DNA of 64,000 bases from positions 70,124 through 134,123 of the forward strand of contig DATKSL010000010.1 of NCBI GenBank assembly GCA_035531675.1, read 5' to 3'. A program made the position numbers and the translations under genes. The DNA is from JAJPIG01 sp035531675. GTDB lineage: Bacteria > Desulfobacterota > Binatia > Binatales > Binataceae. Of the stretch, positions 51,257 to 61,071 are shown one piece after another (within the stretch, counting starts at the first letter, position 1; each line of letters begins with the position of its first letter). The notes beneath the pieces are model-generated. The model did not search any database. It saw only the letters and a program-made list of their open reading frames with translations, and was not told where the DNA came from.

Positions 51257-52657
51257 CTACTGCGCGCCGCCGTAACGTCGGCGGCATAGTGCATAGACCG
51301 GCCAGACTGCGGCCGCGAGGATCACTGCCGTCACAAAATCCGCATGGCCCGGCGCTTGGGAGAGCGCCAGTCCGAAGCTCGCGACCCATACCAGGATCGG
51401 CGCCGCCACGACCACGGCGAGTCCGAGGCGCCCGCCGCCGATAACGAAAAGTCCGTCGCGCGCCGGATGGAGACGACGCAGCTTGATCAACGCGCCCATC
51501 TCGAGCATCAGCGCACCCATATAGAAAAAGACGTCGAGCACCACCAGCGTCACGAAGCCGAACGGCACCAGCAGGGTGAAGACGATGCAGCACAACACGA
51601 TTGACTTGCCGGGGGTGGCGCTGCTCCACCAGATTTCGGCCAGCGGCTTGGGCAGATAGTGGTCGCAGGCCAGCACGAACGGCATCCGCGAGACCCACAG
51701 CATCGCGGCCTCGAAGATCGCGAACGCTCCGAGCGCGCCGCCGAGTCCGATTGCGACGCCGAGCCACGGTCCGCCGATCGTCGCTCCGGTGTGCGCAAAC
51801 GAACCGGTCTCCCAGCCCGCGCCGCTGGTGGCGCCGTCGAGCCCCACGGCCAGCGGCAGCACATAGCCGAGCACGACCAACGGCAGCGTGATAGCGATCG
51901 CGCGCAGGTAGTTGCGCTGCGGATGATCGATCTCGGCCGCTACCACGCTCAGGTTTTCCCAGCCGCAGAAATTCCAGATGACGACGGTCAAACCGCCGCC
52001 CAGCGCGCCCGCGAAATCGCGCCCGAAGATTGGTCCGGCGGGCGGCTGCCAATGGATGAGCCGCGGGATTCCCAGCACGACCATCGCGAGGAACGGCATC
52101 AGAATCGCGATCGTCAGGGCCATCGAAGTCCGGCCGACCGGCCGCACGCCCAGCAGGTTCAGCAGCCCGGCGAGCCATACCAGGACAATTCCGAGCGCGA
52201 TTTGCGCCGCGCTGCTCAGCGGAATCAGAAACGACAGGTAGGCTGAGAACAACACCGGGTAAATCGCCATGTCGACGGCGGTGTAGAGGATCGTCAGGTA
52301 GGCCTCGACAAAGCCGGCGAACGGGCCAAACGCCTGTTTGACCCAGATATAAAAACCGCCCTCGGCGGGAATCAGCGCGGTCAATTCCGCCGCCATCAAG
52401 GCCGTCGGCAGGCTCAGCATCAGCGGCACCGCCAGACACAGCAGCAGCGCCAGGCGCGGACCGGCGATGCGCACCGCGTCTTCGAGTCCGTAAGCGCCGC
52501 CGCTGACCGTCAGGTACATCAGGCAGACCAGCGCCCCGAGCTTCAGGCGATGGCGCGCAAAGCCGCCGGCCCGCCAGAGCGGCGTCGCCTCCGGGATTGG
52601 CGCGGCCTCGACGCCGGAAGACGATGCGCCGCCCGCAGAACTGCTTCCTTGCTCCAT
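51257..52657 (-). CDS. APC-family amino acid/polyamine permease
   Basis: A 466-residue membrane transporter with about 12 segments. The start of the first segment is LGALVCLMYLTVSGGAYGLE near 38, with FGPFAGFVEAYLTILY and WNFCGWENLSVVAAEI (near 240) as landmarks of the plant-type polyamine/amino-acid transporter subgroup of APC. The start at 52657 gives MEQGSSSAGGASS; an earlier ATG at 52759 would add 34 residues without family support. Transcribed alone; divergent from the TPR lipoprotein operon. Confidence 0.85.
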   Translation of the reverse strand: MEQGSSSAGGASSSGVEAAPIPEATPLWRAGGFARHRLKLGALVCLMYLTVSGGAYGLEDAVRIAGPRLALLLCLAVPLMLSLPTALMAAELTALIPAEGGFYIWVKQAFGPFAGFVEAYLTILYTAVDMAIYPVLFSAYLSFLIPLSSAAQIALGIVLVWLAGLLNLLGVRPVGRTSMALTIAILMPFLAMVVLGIPRLIHWQPPAGPIFGRDFAGALGGGLTVVIWNFCGWENLSVVAAEIDHPQRNYLRAIAITLPLVVLGYVLPLAVGLDGATSGAGWETGSFAHTGATIGGPWLGVAIGLGGALGAFAIFEAAMLWVSRMPFVLACDHYLPKPLAEIWWSSATPGKSIVLCCIVFTLLVPFGFVTLVVLDVFFYMGALMLEMGALIKLRRLHPARDGLFVIGGGRLGLAVVVAAPILVWVASFGLALSQAPGHADFVTAVILAAAVWPVYALCRRRYGGAQ

Positions 52658-52883
52658 TTCCAGTGACGCTGTAGCCGAGCACGGTTGCCGGCGCAAGGAA
52701 GGCTCGGCAAGCGCCAAAAACTGTGACGGGGTTGCGTGGCGGCTTGGCGGGCGCAACACTAGAGCGATTGGAGGAAATTCCAGGAACTCGGGTGGATTAG
52801 GCCGCTAAGGCTGATACGTTTGAAGCCTGGGAACCGCTATGTTACTCGTGATTTTCGATTTATTCCGTGGAATTCCATATTTC

Positions 52884-54665
52884 ATGAGAGCTCTCGCGCT
52901 ATTTGTCCTGACCGCCGTAGTGTCGGTCTCGATGGTGGTTTCGGGATGCACCGGCCTGAAATCCGGGCCGCATCAATCTTCGCGGATGGGCGATGTCACC
53001 GACGCCAGCGATCACCCGTTCGGCAACGTCCAGCCGGTCGATATTCCCGCGGAAGCCTACGCGATGGGCGCGTTTCTGAAGGCCGAGGTCGCGACCGACC
53101 AGGGCGACCGCACCGAGGCGCTCGACGAGTATCAGCAGGCGGTCAAGTACGATCCGCACAACGGCCTGCTCAGGATTCGCCTGGCGACGCTCTACGTCCG
53201 TAACGGCGAGCTCAAGCGCGCGCTGGACGAAGTGAATCAGGCGATCGCAATCGAGCCCAAGTCCGTGCACGCCCATCTGCTCGCCGCCGGCATCCAGTCG
53301 GCGCTCGGCAACGATCAGGTCGCCAAGCGGGAGTATAAGACAGTCCTCAAGCTCCAGCCCGACAGCCAGGAGGCCTACCTCTACCTCGGAACGCTGTACG
53401 CCAAGCGCGGCGATTACGATCAGGCCGAGCAGACCTTTCACAAATTGATCGCGCTCGATCCCGACTCGTTCCTTGGTTACTACTACGCGGGTCGGGTGAT
53501 GGTGGCGGCCAAGAACTACGACAAGGCCGAAAGCTATTACCAGCGGGCGCTGAAGCTGAATCCACAGTCCGAACTGGTGCTGCTGGATCTCGCCCTGCTG
53601 CGGGAAATCGAGAATAAACCCAAGCAGGCGGTCGAGTACTATCAGAAGGTGCTCCAGCTTAATCCCAACAACGAACTGGTGCGCAAGCGGCTCGCCGAGC
53701 TCTACGTCGGACAGAAGAAATATGACGCGGCGTTGGGCCAGCTCAAGCGACTCGAGCAGCTCGAGACCAATCCGGCCGACACGCGTACCAAGATCGGACT
53801 GCTCTATTTCGAGCGCGGCGACTATGCCGAGGCCACCACGGAGTTCAATCTGGTGCTCGGTTCCGAGCCCAAGAACTGGGCGGTGCACTACTATCTCGGG
53901 GCCGCTTACAGCGAGCTGAACCAAACCGACCGGGCGGTCGCCGAGTTCCAGCAGATCCCGGAAACCAGCTCGCATTATGTCGATGGGCGCCTGCAGCTCG
54001 CCTATCTGTATGACAAACGGAAGAACTTCGACCACGCGATCGCGGCCCTCAAGCAGGCCCAGGCGCAAAAGCCCAAGGATACCGAAATCATGGGCTTCCT
54101 GGTCGGCATCTACCAGGAACAGAAGGACTATCCGGCAGCGATCGATCTGGCGCAGAAGATGATCGCGCTCGATCCCAAGAACGACAAGTTCCACTTCACG
54201 CTCGGCGCGCTCTACGATGAGAACAAGCAGAAGGCGCTCAGCGTGCAGGAGATGGAGCACGCCATCCAGCTCAACCCCGGCAATGCCCCCGCGCTCAACT
54301 ATCTCGGTTACACCTACGCCGAGGATGGCCACAATCTGAATGAGGCGGAAAAGCTTATCAAGCGGGCGCTTGATATCGAGCCCGAAGACGGTTTTTACAT
54401 CGACAGCCTGGGCTGGGTCTATTACCAGAAGGGGCAGTATGCCAAGGCCGTCGTGCAGTTGCAGCGCGCGGTCAACCTGACCGACGAAGACCCGACCATC
54501 GCCGAGCATCTGGGCGACGCCTATCTCAAGCTTGGCAGAAATGTCGACGCGCGCCAGGAATATCAGCTCGCGCTCAAGAAGGCTTCCGAGACCGACCAGG
54601 TCGAGCGGCTCAAGGGCAAGCTGCACGGCCTGCACGATGTCGGGGAAACGAGCCAGAATCGTTAA
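52884..54665 (+). CDS. TPR-repeat lipoprotein
   Basis: A 593-residue lipoprotein: MRALALFVLTAVVSVSMVVSGC is a model lipoprotein signal with the lipobox VVSGC. After a short spacer there are about 14 consecutive TPR units from residue 60 to near 580 (examples: AYLYLGTLYAKRGDYDQAEQ and DSLGWVYYQKGQYAKAVVQL). TPR lipoproteins act as scaffolds in outer-membrane assembly or export. An ATG at 52839 would add 15 residues and also leaves the lipobox usable; I prefer 52884 because it gives a normal n-region. It leads the operon with the LolB-like gene and the Opp transporter. Confidence 0.87.
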   Translation: MRALALFVLTAVVSVSMVVSGCTGLKSGPHQSSRMGDVTDASDHPFGNVQPVDIPAEAYAMGAFLKAEVATDQGDRTEALDEYQQAVKYDPHNGLLRIRLATLYVRNGELKRALDEVNQAIAIEPKSVHAHLLAAGIQSALGNDQVAKREYKTVLKLQPDSQEAYLYLGTLYAKRGDYDQAEQTFHKLIALDPDSFLGYYYAGRVMVAAKNYDKAESYYQRALKLNPQSELVLLDLALLREIENKPKQAVEYYQKVLQLNPNNELVRKRLAELYVGQKKYDAALGQLKRLEQLETNPADTRTKIGLLYFERGDYAEATTEFNLVLGSEPKNWAVHYYLGAAYSELNQTDRAVAEFQQIPETSSHYVDGRLQLAYLYDKRKNFDHAIAALKQAQAQKPKDTEIMGFLVGIYQEQKDYPAAIDLAQKMIALDPKNDKFHFTLGALYDENKQKALSVQEMEHAIQLNPGNAPALNYLGYTYAEDGHNLNEAEKLIKRALDIEPEDGFYIDSLGWVYYQKGQYAKAVVQLQRAVNLTDEDPTIAEHLGDAYLKLGRNVDARQEYQLALKKASETDQVERLKGKLHGLHDVGETSQNR

Positions 54666-54681
54666 TTCGCGGGGACTCGAG

Positions 54682-55518
54682 GTGCCGCGCGCCCGCCGCT
54701 GGCGCGTTATCGCGCTGCTGCTGGCGAGCATCGCAATCTCGGCCTGCGCGACCGTCCAGGCGCCCGTGCCGGCGGCGGTCCGCCCCGCTCCCAATCGCGA
54801 GCAGGTCACGGCGCTCATCGCGGCGATGGCGGTGCGCGACCGGACGCTGACCGCGCTCAGCACCGGCGCCGTAATGGAATATCGCAACGCCAGCCAGCAC
54901 GTGAAGGCACGCGAGCAAATCGTGGTGATGCGTCCCGACCGGCTGCGAGTCGAGGCCAGCTCGCCGTTCGGCGTCGTACTGATCGTTGCCGTCGACGGCC
55001 CGCGCCTGCAGATCTTCGAACCCGGTAACAACCTGCTGATGCACGGGACGGCAACCGCTGCCGCGCTGGATCGTTTCGCGCAAATCCCGATGGAACCGAA
55101 AGCGGCGGTGGATCTGCTGATGGCGATCGTGCCGGCGTCGGGCCAACTCGCCGGCTACAGTGCCGCCACTACCGACGCGAGCGGCGCGACGGTGCTGACC
55201 TGGGCGACCCCCGGCGGCGGCCATCGCGAAGCGGCCTTTGCCGACGGCGAGCTGGCCGCGGTGCGCGAGCGCGCCGGCGACGGCCGGCTCATCTACGAAG
55301 TGCGTTACGCCGACTATCACAATATCGGCGCGCTGATGTTTCCGTACTCGATCGATGCCGAATTTCCCGCGGTCGGTTCCTCACTGAAGCTGACTCTGAA
55401 ACGGCCGATCGTGAACGCCCCCGAACCTGAGTCGTTGTTCGTGCTCACTCCCGCTTCGACTACCAAGGAGATCGATCTTGATCAGCCCCAGCCCAGGGCG
55501 GCGATGCCTCACAGCTGA
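54682..55518 (+). CDS. DUF4292/LolB-like lipoprotein
   Basis: A 278-residue lipoprotein with signal VPRARRWRVIALLLASIAIS and lipobox ISAC. The body matches the LolB/LolA-like beta-barrel half-fold pattern of DUF4292 (VMEYRNASQHVKAREQIVVM near 68, FGVVLIVAVDGPRLQIFEP near 101, and DAEFPAVGSSLKLTLKRP near the end). Likely located at the outer membrane and involved in lipid or lipoprotein handling. The GTG at 54682 is preferred to an ATG at 54637, since it gives the signal directly. Its tail overlaps the substrate-binding protein start by 41 bp. Confidence 0.75.
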   Translation: MPRARRWRVIALLLASIAISACATVQAPVPAAVRPAPNREQVTALIAAMAVRDRTLTALSTGAVMEYRNASQHVKAREQIVVMRPDRLRVEASSPFGVVLIVAVDGPRLQIFEPGNNLLMHGTATAAALDRFAQIPMEPKAAVDLLMAIVPASGQLAGYSAATTDASGATVLTWATPGGGHREAAFADGELAAVRERAGDGRLIYEVRYADYHNIGALMFPYSIDAEFPAVGSSLKLTLKRPIVNAPEPESLFVLTPASTTKEIDLDQPQPRAAMPHS

Positions 55519-57211
55519 CCGGCCAGCCCGCTGGATCGTCGCGGCGGCCTGCGCACTCGCGCTCGGCGCCGGATGTCGCGTCAACCGGCCGGCGGCTAAT
55601 CACGCCCGCGACCAGATCCTCTACAACGCAACTATCAGCGACCCCAAGACTTTCAACCCGATTCTGGTCACCGACGCGACCTCGGGCGGGGTGCTGGACA
55701 ATATGTTCGAGGGGCTGGTCAAGTACGACGCCATCACGACCCTGCCGGAACCCGACCTCGCCGCAAGCTGGGACCTGGGCGACGGCGGCCGGACGATCAC
55801 CTTCCACCTGCGGCGCGACGTCAAATGGAGCGATGGGCAGCCGTTCACCGCTCACGACGTAGTCTTCACGATGCGGGTGATTTACGATCCGCATGTCCCC
55901 AACAGCATCAGCCCGTCGATTATGGTCGACGGCAAGCCGATCGCGGTCGAGGCGGTCGACGATCACACGGTGCGGATGAAGCTGCCGCGGCCATTTGCGC
56001 CGCTGCTCTATTCGATCGGCTTTGCGATCCTGCCGGCCCATCTGCTGGAACGCGCCTACGATGCCGGCCGCTACAACCAGATGTGGGGCATCGACACGGC
56101 GCCCGCGAAGCTGGTCGGGACGGGACAGTTTCGGATGACGCGCTACGTGCCGAGCCAGGTCATCCAGTTCCAGCGCAATGCCGACTATTGGATGAAGGAC
56201 GCCAACGGCGCTCCGCTGCCGCGTCTGAAGGGCGAGACCCAGTTGATCGTGCAGGATCAGAACGCGCAGTATCTGCGCTTTCTGTCGGGGCAGATCGATG
56301 TCTACGGACCACGCCCCGAGGAAGTTTCCTCGCTCGAGCAAAAGGCCGCGGCGATGGGTATCACGGTCAAGCCGATCGGGATCGATACCGGCTCGCTGTT
56401 TTTTTCCTTCAACCGCAACCCGCGCCATTACATCCACAACGGCGTCACAGATCCCCGGCTCACCTGGTTCACGGACCTCAACTTTCTTCGCGCCATGGCC
56501 CATGCGGTCGACAAGCAGGCGATGATTAATCTGTGCTTCCAGGGGCTGGCGCGCCCGGCGGTCGCCGACATCTCGCCGGCCAACAAGATTTTTCATAATC
56601 CGAACCTCAAGGATTACGACTACGATCTGACGCTGGCGGCGAAAATTCTCGACGCCGCCGGTTACCGGCTCATCAAGCCCGGCGTGCGCGCCGATCCGCA
56701 GGGCCATCCGCTGGTCTTCAATCTGACCACCAACACCGGCGTAAAGATTCGCGATCAGATGTGCGCGATCTTCCAGCAGGACCTCGTGAAACTCGGCATC
56801 CGCGCCAATTACCGGCCGCTGGAATTCACCACCCTGGTCGAAAAGCTCGACCACACTTTCGATTGGGACTGCGTGCTGATCGGCTTCACCGGCACCATCG
56901 AGCCCAACAACGGTTCCAACTTTCTGCGCTCTTCAGGCAATCTGCATATATGGAATCCGGACCAGGCCAAACCGGCGACGCCATGGGAAGCCAAGATCGA
57001 TCAGTTGCTCGATGAGGGTACGATGGTGATGGACCCGAAACAGCGCGCGCCGTATTACTGGCAGATTCAGCAGATCCTTCACGAGCAGCTGCCGATAATC
57101 GAAACCGTGCGCGCGGAGCGCTACGAAGCCTGGAAGAACACGCTCGAGAATTATCGCCCCACCGTGTGGGGACTCTATAAGCCGGAGCTGATGCAGTTCC
57201 GTCCGCAATGA
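55478..57211 (+). CDS. Peptide/oligopeptide ABC transporter substrate-binding lipoprotein
   Basis: A 577-residue SBP_bac_5-family protein. The lipobox is ALGAGC near 33, after the hydrophobic signal ARWIVAAACALALG. Motifs include ADYWMKDANGAPLPR near 236 and SLFFSFNRNPRH near 307. AAGGAG sits 4 bases before the TTG start, and the frame overlaps the previous gene by 41 bp. First component of the Opp/Dpp transporter; its own cysteine would be acylated by the Lnt of this window. Confidence 0.9.
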   Translation: MISPSPGRRCLTADRPARWIVAAACALALGAGCRVNRPAANHARDQILYNATISDPKTFNPILVTDATSGGVLDNMFEGLVKYDAITTLPEPDLAASWDLGDGGRTITFHLRRDVKWSDGQPFTAHDVVFTMRVIYDPHVPNSISPSIMVDGKPIAVEAVDDHTVRMKLPRPFAPLLYSIGFAILPAHLLERAYDAGRYNQMWGIDTAPAKLVGTGQFRMTRYVPSQVIQFQRNADYWMKDANGAPLPRLKGETQLIVQDQNAQYLRFLSGQIDVYGPRPEEVSSLEQKAAAMGITVKPIGIDTGSLFFSFNRNPRHYIHNGVTDPRLTWFTDLNFLRAMAHAVDKQAMINLCFQGLARPAVADISPANKIFHNPNLKDYDYDLTLAAKILDAAGYRLIKPGVRADPQGHPLVFNLTTNTGVKIRDQMCAIFQQDLVKLGIRANYRPLEFTTLVEKLDHTFDWDCVLIGFTGTIEPNNGSNFLRSSGNLHIWNPDQAKPATPWEAKIDQLLDEGTMVMDPKQRAPYYWQIQQILHEQLPIIETVRAERYEAWKNTLENYRPTVWGLYKPELMQFRPQ

Positions 57212-57233
57212 TCGCCGACCGCAAACCCTGCCG

Positions 57234-58214
57234 ATGACCCGCTTTCTGCTCAAGCGCCTCGTCAACATGATCCCGCTGGTGATCGGCATCACCTTTTTGT
57301 CGTTCCTCGTGATGTCGCTGGCGCCGGGCAACTTCCTCTCCAACCTGCAGATGAACCCGTCGATCTCGCCCGAGGTGATCCGCCAGATGGAGGCGCAGTT
57401 CGGGCTCGACCAGCCGCTGATGCTGCGCTACGTCAAATGGCTGTGGGCGGTGCTCCATCTCAATCTCGGCATCTCGCTCGCCTACCGGGTCAGCGTCGCC
57501 AGTCTGATCGGCTCGCGCGCGCTCAACACCATCATCCTGTCGCTCTCGAGTCTGGTCTTCGCCTGGGTAATCGCCATCCCGATCGGCATCATCGTCGCCG
57601 TCCGGCAGAACTCGATCTGGGATCGCGTGCTCTCGTTCCTGGCTTTTCTCGGCATGTCGGTGCCGAACTTCTTCTTCGCCTTTCTGCTGATGTACATGGC
57701 GCTGCGCACCGGATGGTTCCCGGTCGGCGGCACCTTCTCGGTCGATTACGCGAGCCTCGCCCCGCTGGCCAAGGTCGCCGACCGCATCAACCATCTGATT
57801 CTGCCGGTGATCGTGCTCGGCACCGCCGGCATGGCATCGTTGATGCGCCTGATGCGCTCGCAAATCCTGGAAATCAAGAACTCTGAATTCGTCCGCACCG
57901 CGCGCGCCAAGGGACTCAGCGAGCGGGTCGTGATCTACAAGCACGTGCTGCGCAACGCGCTCAACCCGTTCGTCACGATGGCCGGTTATGCGCTGGCCGA
58001 CCTGCTTGGCGGCGCCGCGCTGGTCGAATCGGTGATGAATCTGCAGGGGCTCGGCCTGCTGCTGCTCGACGCCGTGCGCTCGCTCGACGTCTACCTGGTG
58101 ATGGGCTCGGTGCTGATGGGCGCGGTGCTGCTGTTGGGCGGCAACCTGCTCGCCGACATCGCGCTGGTCATGGTCGACCCGCGGGTCGATTTCTCCTCCG
58201 GGGAGTCGCAATGA
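57234..58214 (+). CDS. Dipeptide/oligopeptide ABC transporter permease (DppB/OppB-like)
   Basis: A 326-residue permease with six membrane segments, beginning MTRFLLKRLVNMIPLVIGIT as is usual for OppB/DppB. The cytoplasmic EAA loop is SEFVRTARAKGLSERVVIYK near 219. It works with the second permease and two ATPases. Its stop overlaps the next start by four bases (ATGA). Confidence 0.92.
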   Translation: MTRFLLKRLVNMIPLVIGITFLSFLVMSLAPGNFLSNLQMNPSISPEVIRQMEAQFGLDQPLMLRYVKWLWAVLHLNLGISLAYRVSVASLIGSRALNTIILSLSSLVFAWVIAIPIGIIVAVRQNSIWDRVLSFLAFLGMSVPNFFFAFLLMYMALRTGWFPVGGTFSVDYASLAPLAKVADRINHLILPVIVLGTAGMASLMRLMRSQILEIKNSEFVRTARAKGLSERVVIYKHVLRNALNPFVTMAGYALADLLGGAALVESVMNLQGLGLLLLDAVRSLDVYLVMGSVLMGAVLLLGGNLLADIALVMVDPRVDFSSGESQ

Positions 58215-59305
58215 GCGCGACCGCGTCGGGCGTTGATGCCGGCCCTCCCGCCGGACGCGCTACTGCCGCATCCACCGGCTATCGTCGCGCGTTGGCGCGC
58301 GAATGGCGGCTCGCGTCGTGGCCGGTCCGGCTCTCGGCGATATGCCTGGCGCTGTTCTATCTGCTGGCTGCCGCCTCGCCCGTGATCGCGCCCTACGATC
58401 CGACGCGGCAGTATCGCGCGCTGCCCGAATGCCCGCCGATGGTGCTGCATCTGAGTTCGCCCGCCGAATGGAATCACGGACTGCTCTACACCTATCCGAT
58501 GCGGATGACTGATCCGGTCGCGCGCCGTTACACGCAGTCCCGCACCCGCCGGGTTTACGTTCACCTGCTGAGCCGCGGTCATCTGTTCACCACCGCGCCG
58601 GGCGACGCGCCGTACTTCATGATGGGCAGCGACGGGCTGGGGCGCGATCTGTTCTCGCGTATCGTTTACGGATCGCGCGTCAGCATGACAGTCGGATTGC
58701 TCGGCGTGCTGATCAGCTTCTCGCTCGGCATCACGATCGGCGCGTTCTCGGGCTATGTCGGCGGCCTCACCGACAACCTGATCATGCGCTGGTCGGAGAT
58801 CGAGATGTCGCTGCCGTCGTTCTATTTTCTGCTGGCGCTGGCGGCCGTCATTCCGGCCGGCCTCAGCACGATCGAGACCTTCATGATGATCGTCGCGATC
58901 ATGAGCTTCATCAGTTGGGCGGGCTTTGCCCGCGTGATTCGCGGCATGGCGGCCTCGGTCCGCTCGCGCCCGTACGTCGAGGCGGCCGCCGCGCTGGGCG
59001 GCTCGCGGCTGCGCATCCTGGTGCATCACGTGATCCCCTCGGTGCTCGGCTACGCGGTGGTCGCCGCCACGCTCTCGATCCCCGGCTTCATCCTGGGCGA
59101 GAGTGCGCTGTCGCTGCTCGGGCTTGGCATCCAGGAGCCGGCCTCGAGCTGGGGCAATCTGCTGGCGCAGGCGCAGGACGTGCAGGTGCTCGCCCATTAC
59201 CCCTGGATTCTGATCCCCGGCGTGTTCATCTTTCTGGCCGTGATGTCATTCAACTTCCTGGGCGATCATCTGCGCGACCGCCTCGACCCCGGCAACGCCG
59301 GCTGA
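58211..59305 (+). CDS. Dipeptide/oligopeptide ABC transporter permease (DppC/OppC-like)
   Basis: A 364-residue permease of the OppC/DppC type. The N-terminal region is longer than usual, with about 50 extra periplasmic residues before the EAA loop; the family DGLGRDLFSRIVYGSRVSM lies near 139. The EAA loop is RPYVEAAAALGGSRLRILVH near 255. ATGA coupling to dppB. Confidence 0.92.
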   Translation: MSATASGVDAGPPAGRATAASTGYRRALAREWRLASWPVRLSAICLALFYLLAAASPVIAPYDPTRQYRALPECPPMVLHLSSPAEWNHGLLYTYPMRMTDPVARRYTQSRTRRVYVHLLSRGHLFTTAPGDAPYFMMGSDGLGRDLFSRIVYGSRVSMTVGLLGVLISFSLGITIGAFSGYVGGLTDNLIMRWSEIEMSLPSFYFLLALAAVIPAGLSTIETFMMIVAIMSFISWAGFARVIRGMAASVRSRPYVEAAAALGGSRLRILVHHVIPSVLGYAVVAATLSIPGFILGESALSLLGLGIQEPASSWGNLLAQAQDVQVLAHYPWILIPGVFIFLAVMSFNFLGDHLRDRLDPGNAG

Positions 59306-59330
59306 TAGCTGAAAAGCGGGAGGCACTGCG

Positions 59331-60062
59331 ATGGCTGAGACATTCGTGCTGATTCACGGCGCCTGGCATGGCGGATGGTGCTGGCGGGGGGTGATGAGCG
59401 AGCTCGAGCGCAACGGCGACCTGAGCTTTGCGCTCGACCTGCCGGGCCATTGCGCCAATCCGATGGACCATGCGCAGGTCACGCTTTCGAGCTATGTCGA
59501 TTATGTCGCGCGCTTTATCGAGGAGCGCGATCTCAAGGACGTGGTGCTGGCTGGACACAGCCTCGGCGGCCTCACTATCTCGGGGGTCGCGGAGCGGATT
59601 CCGCGCCGCCTCAAGCGCGTGGTGTTCGTCTCCGCGATGGTGATACTCGACGGCCAGTCGCCGGCGCAGGAACTCGAGCGTATCGCGCCCGGCCGCCCCG
59701 GCTCGCGCGGCATCAAAACCGGTCCGCACTCGGTGATGGTACGGCCCGAGGATTTCCCGAAATACTACATCCAGGACGCTTCGCCCGATCTGGCGAATTT
59801 CGTGCTCGCCGCGCTGGTGCAGCAACCGACCCGCGTGATCGTCGAGCCGAGTCCGTTCAAAGGCTTTCGCCAGCTCGGTATTCCGACCGGCTACCTGATT
59901 TGCGAGGACGACCTGGCGATGGGTCATCCCGGCGTATGGCATCCCGAATTCTCCGGGCGGCTCGATCGGCCGGTGACGCGCTCGATCAAGTCGGGCCACG
60001 AGCTGATGTTCACGCATCCCATCGAAACCGCCCGCGCATTGGCGGAAATCGCGCGCGCGTGA
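59331..60062 (+). CDS. Alpha/beta-hydrolase embedded in the peptide-transporter operon
   Basis: A 243-residue alpha/beta hydrolase of the salicylate esterase/methyl esterase-like type (FVLIHGAWHGGWCWRGVMSE at the N-terminus). The nucleophile is in AGHSLGGLTIS near 78, and the catalytic histidine in IKSGHELMFTHPIE near 223; an acid is expected near 195 (CEDDLAM). GGGAGG precedes the ATG. It separates the permeases from the ATPase genes, so it is likely co-expressed and may process the imported molecule, though that is inference. Confidence 0.85.
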   Translation: MAETFVLIHGAWHGGWCWRGVMSELERNGDLSFALDLPGHCANPMDHAQVTLSSYVDYVARFIEERDLKDVVLAGHSLGGLTISGVAERIPRRLKRVVFVSAMVILDGQSPAQELERIAPGRPGSRGIKTGPHSVMVRPEDFPKYYIQDASPDLANFVLAALVQQPTRVIVEPSPFKGFRQLGIPTGYLICEDDLAMGHPGVWHPEFSGRLDRPVTRSIKSGHELMFTHPIETARALAEIARA

Positions 60063-60111
60063 GAACTCCGGCTGGAGAGCGCCGGCGCGGCGATGATACG
60101 CTCGTGAGCAC

Positions 60112-61071
60112 GTGACGCCACTGCTCGAAGTGAAGGATCTCCGCACCTCGTTTATGACCGAGGCGGGGGAGGTGCGCGCGGTCGACGGCGTGAGTTTCGC
60201 GGTCGAGCCGGGCAAGCTGATGGGCCTGGTCGGGGAGTCGGGCTCGGGCAAGACCGTCAGCGTGTTGTCGATCATGCGGCTGCTGCCGGAAAACGCGAAG
60301 ATCGTGGGCGGCTCGATTCGCTTCGCCGGACAGGAGCTGCTGACGCTCGATGAGCCGCGGATGCGCGCCATCCGCGGGGCGAAGATCGCGATGGTTTTCC
60401 AGGAGCCGATGACCTCGCTCAACCCGGTGTTCACCGTCGGCAGCCAGGTCGGCGAGGCGATCCGGCTCCATCAGCGCACCGACCGCGCCGAGACCCGCCG
60501 CCGCAGCGTCGAAGCGCTGAAGATGGTCGGGATTGCCGATCCCGAACGGCGCGTCAACGACTACCCGCATCAACTCTCGGGCGGGATGCGCCAGCGGGTG
60601 ATGATCGCGATGGCGCTGGCGTGCCGGCCGCAGTTGCTAATCGCCGACGAGCCGACCACCGCGCTCGACGTCACCATCCAGGCGCAGATTCTCGATCTGA
60701 TTCGCGACCTCCAGCGCCAGCTCGGACTGGCCGTCATCCTGGTCACGCACGATCTCGGAATCGTTGCCGAGTATTCCGACGACGTAACGATTCTCTATGC
60801 GGCGCGCGTCATGGAGCAGACTTCCACCGCCAAGCTGTTCCAGGAACCGCTCAATCCGTACACGCGCGGCCTGCTGCAATCGATCCCCGGGATCGGCGGC
60901 CATCACCGGCGCCTGCAGGCGATTCCCGGCAGCATCCCGTCGCCGCTCAATCCGCCGGGCGGATGCCGCTTTCATCCGCGCTGCCCCATCGCGGTCGACG
61001 ATTGCGCACGCATCGTTCCGCCGCTCGAAGCCAAGCGCCCCGGCCATTACGTGGCCTGCATCCGTGTCTAG
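60112..61071 (+). CDS. Peptide ABC transporter ATP-binding protein (DppD/OppD-like)
   Basis: A 319-residue ATPase. Walker A is GESGSGKT near 41, the signature LSGGMRQRV near 157, Walker B LLIADEPTTALDV near 175, and the oligopeptide-ABC C-terminal motif is GGCRFHPRCPIAVDDC near 283. The start is GTG. It couples ATP hydrolysis to peptide uptake; its stop overlaps the next start. Confidence 0.93.
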   Translation: MTPLLEVKDLRTSFMTEAGEVRAVDGVSFAVEPGKLMGLVGESGSGKTVSVLSIMRLLPENAKIVGGSIRFAGQELLTLDEPRMRAIRGAKIAMVFQEPMTSLNPVFTVGSQVGEAIRLHQRTDRAETRRRSVEALKMVGIADPERRVNDYPHQLSGGMRQRVMIAMALACRPQLLIADEPTTALDVTIQAQILDLIRDLQRQLGLAVILVTHDLGIVAEYSDDVTILYAARVMEQTSTAKLFQEPLNPYTRGLLQSIPGIGGHHRRLQAIPGSIPSPLNPPGGCRFHPRCPIAVDDCARIVPPLEAKRPGHYVACIRV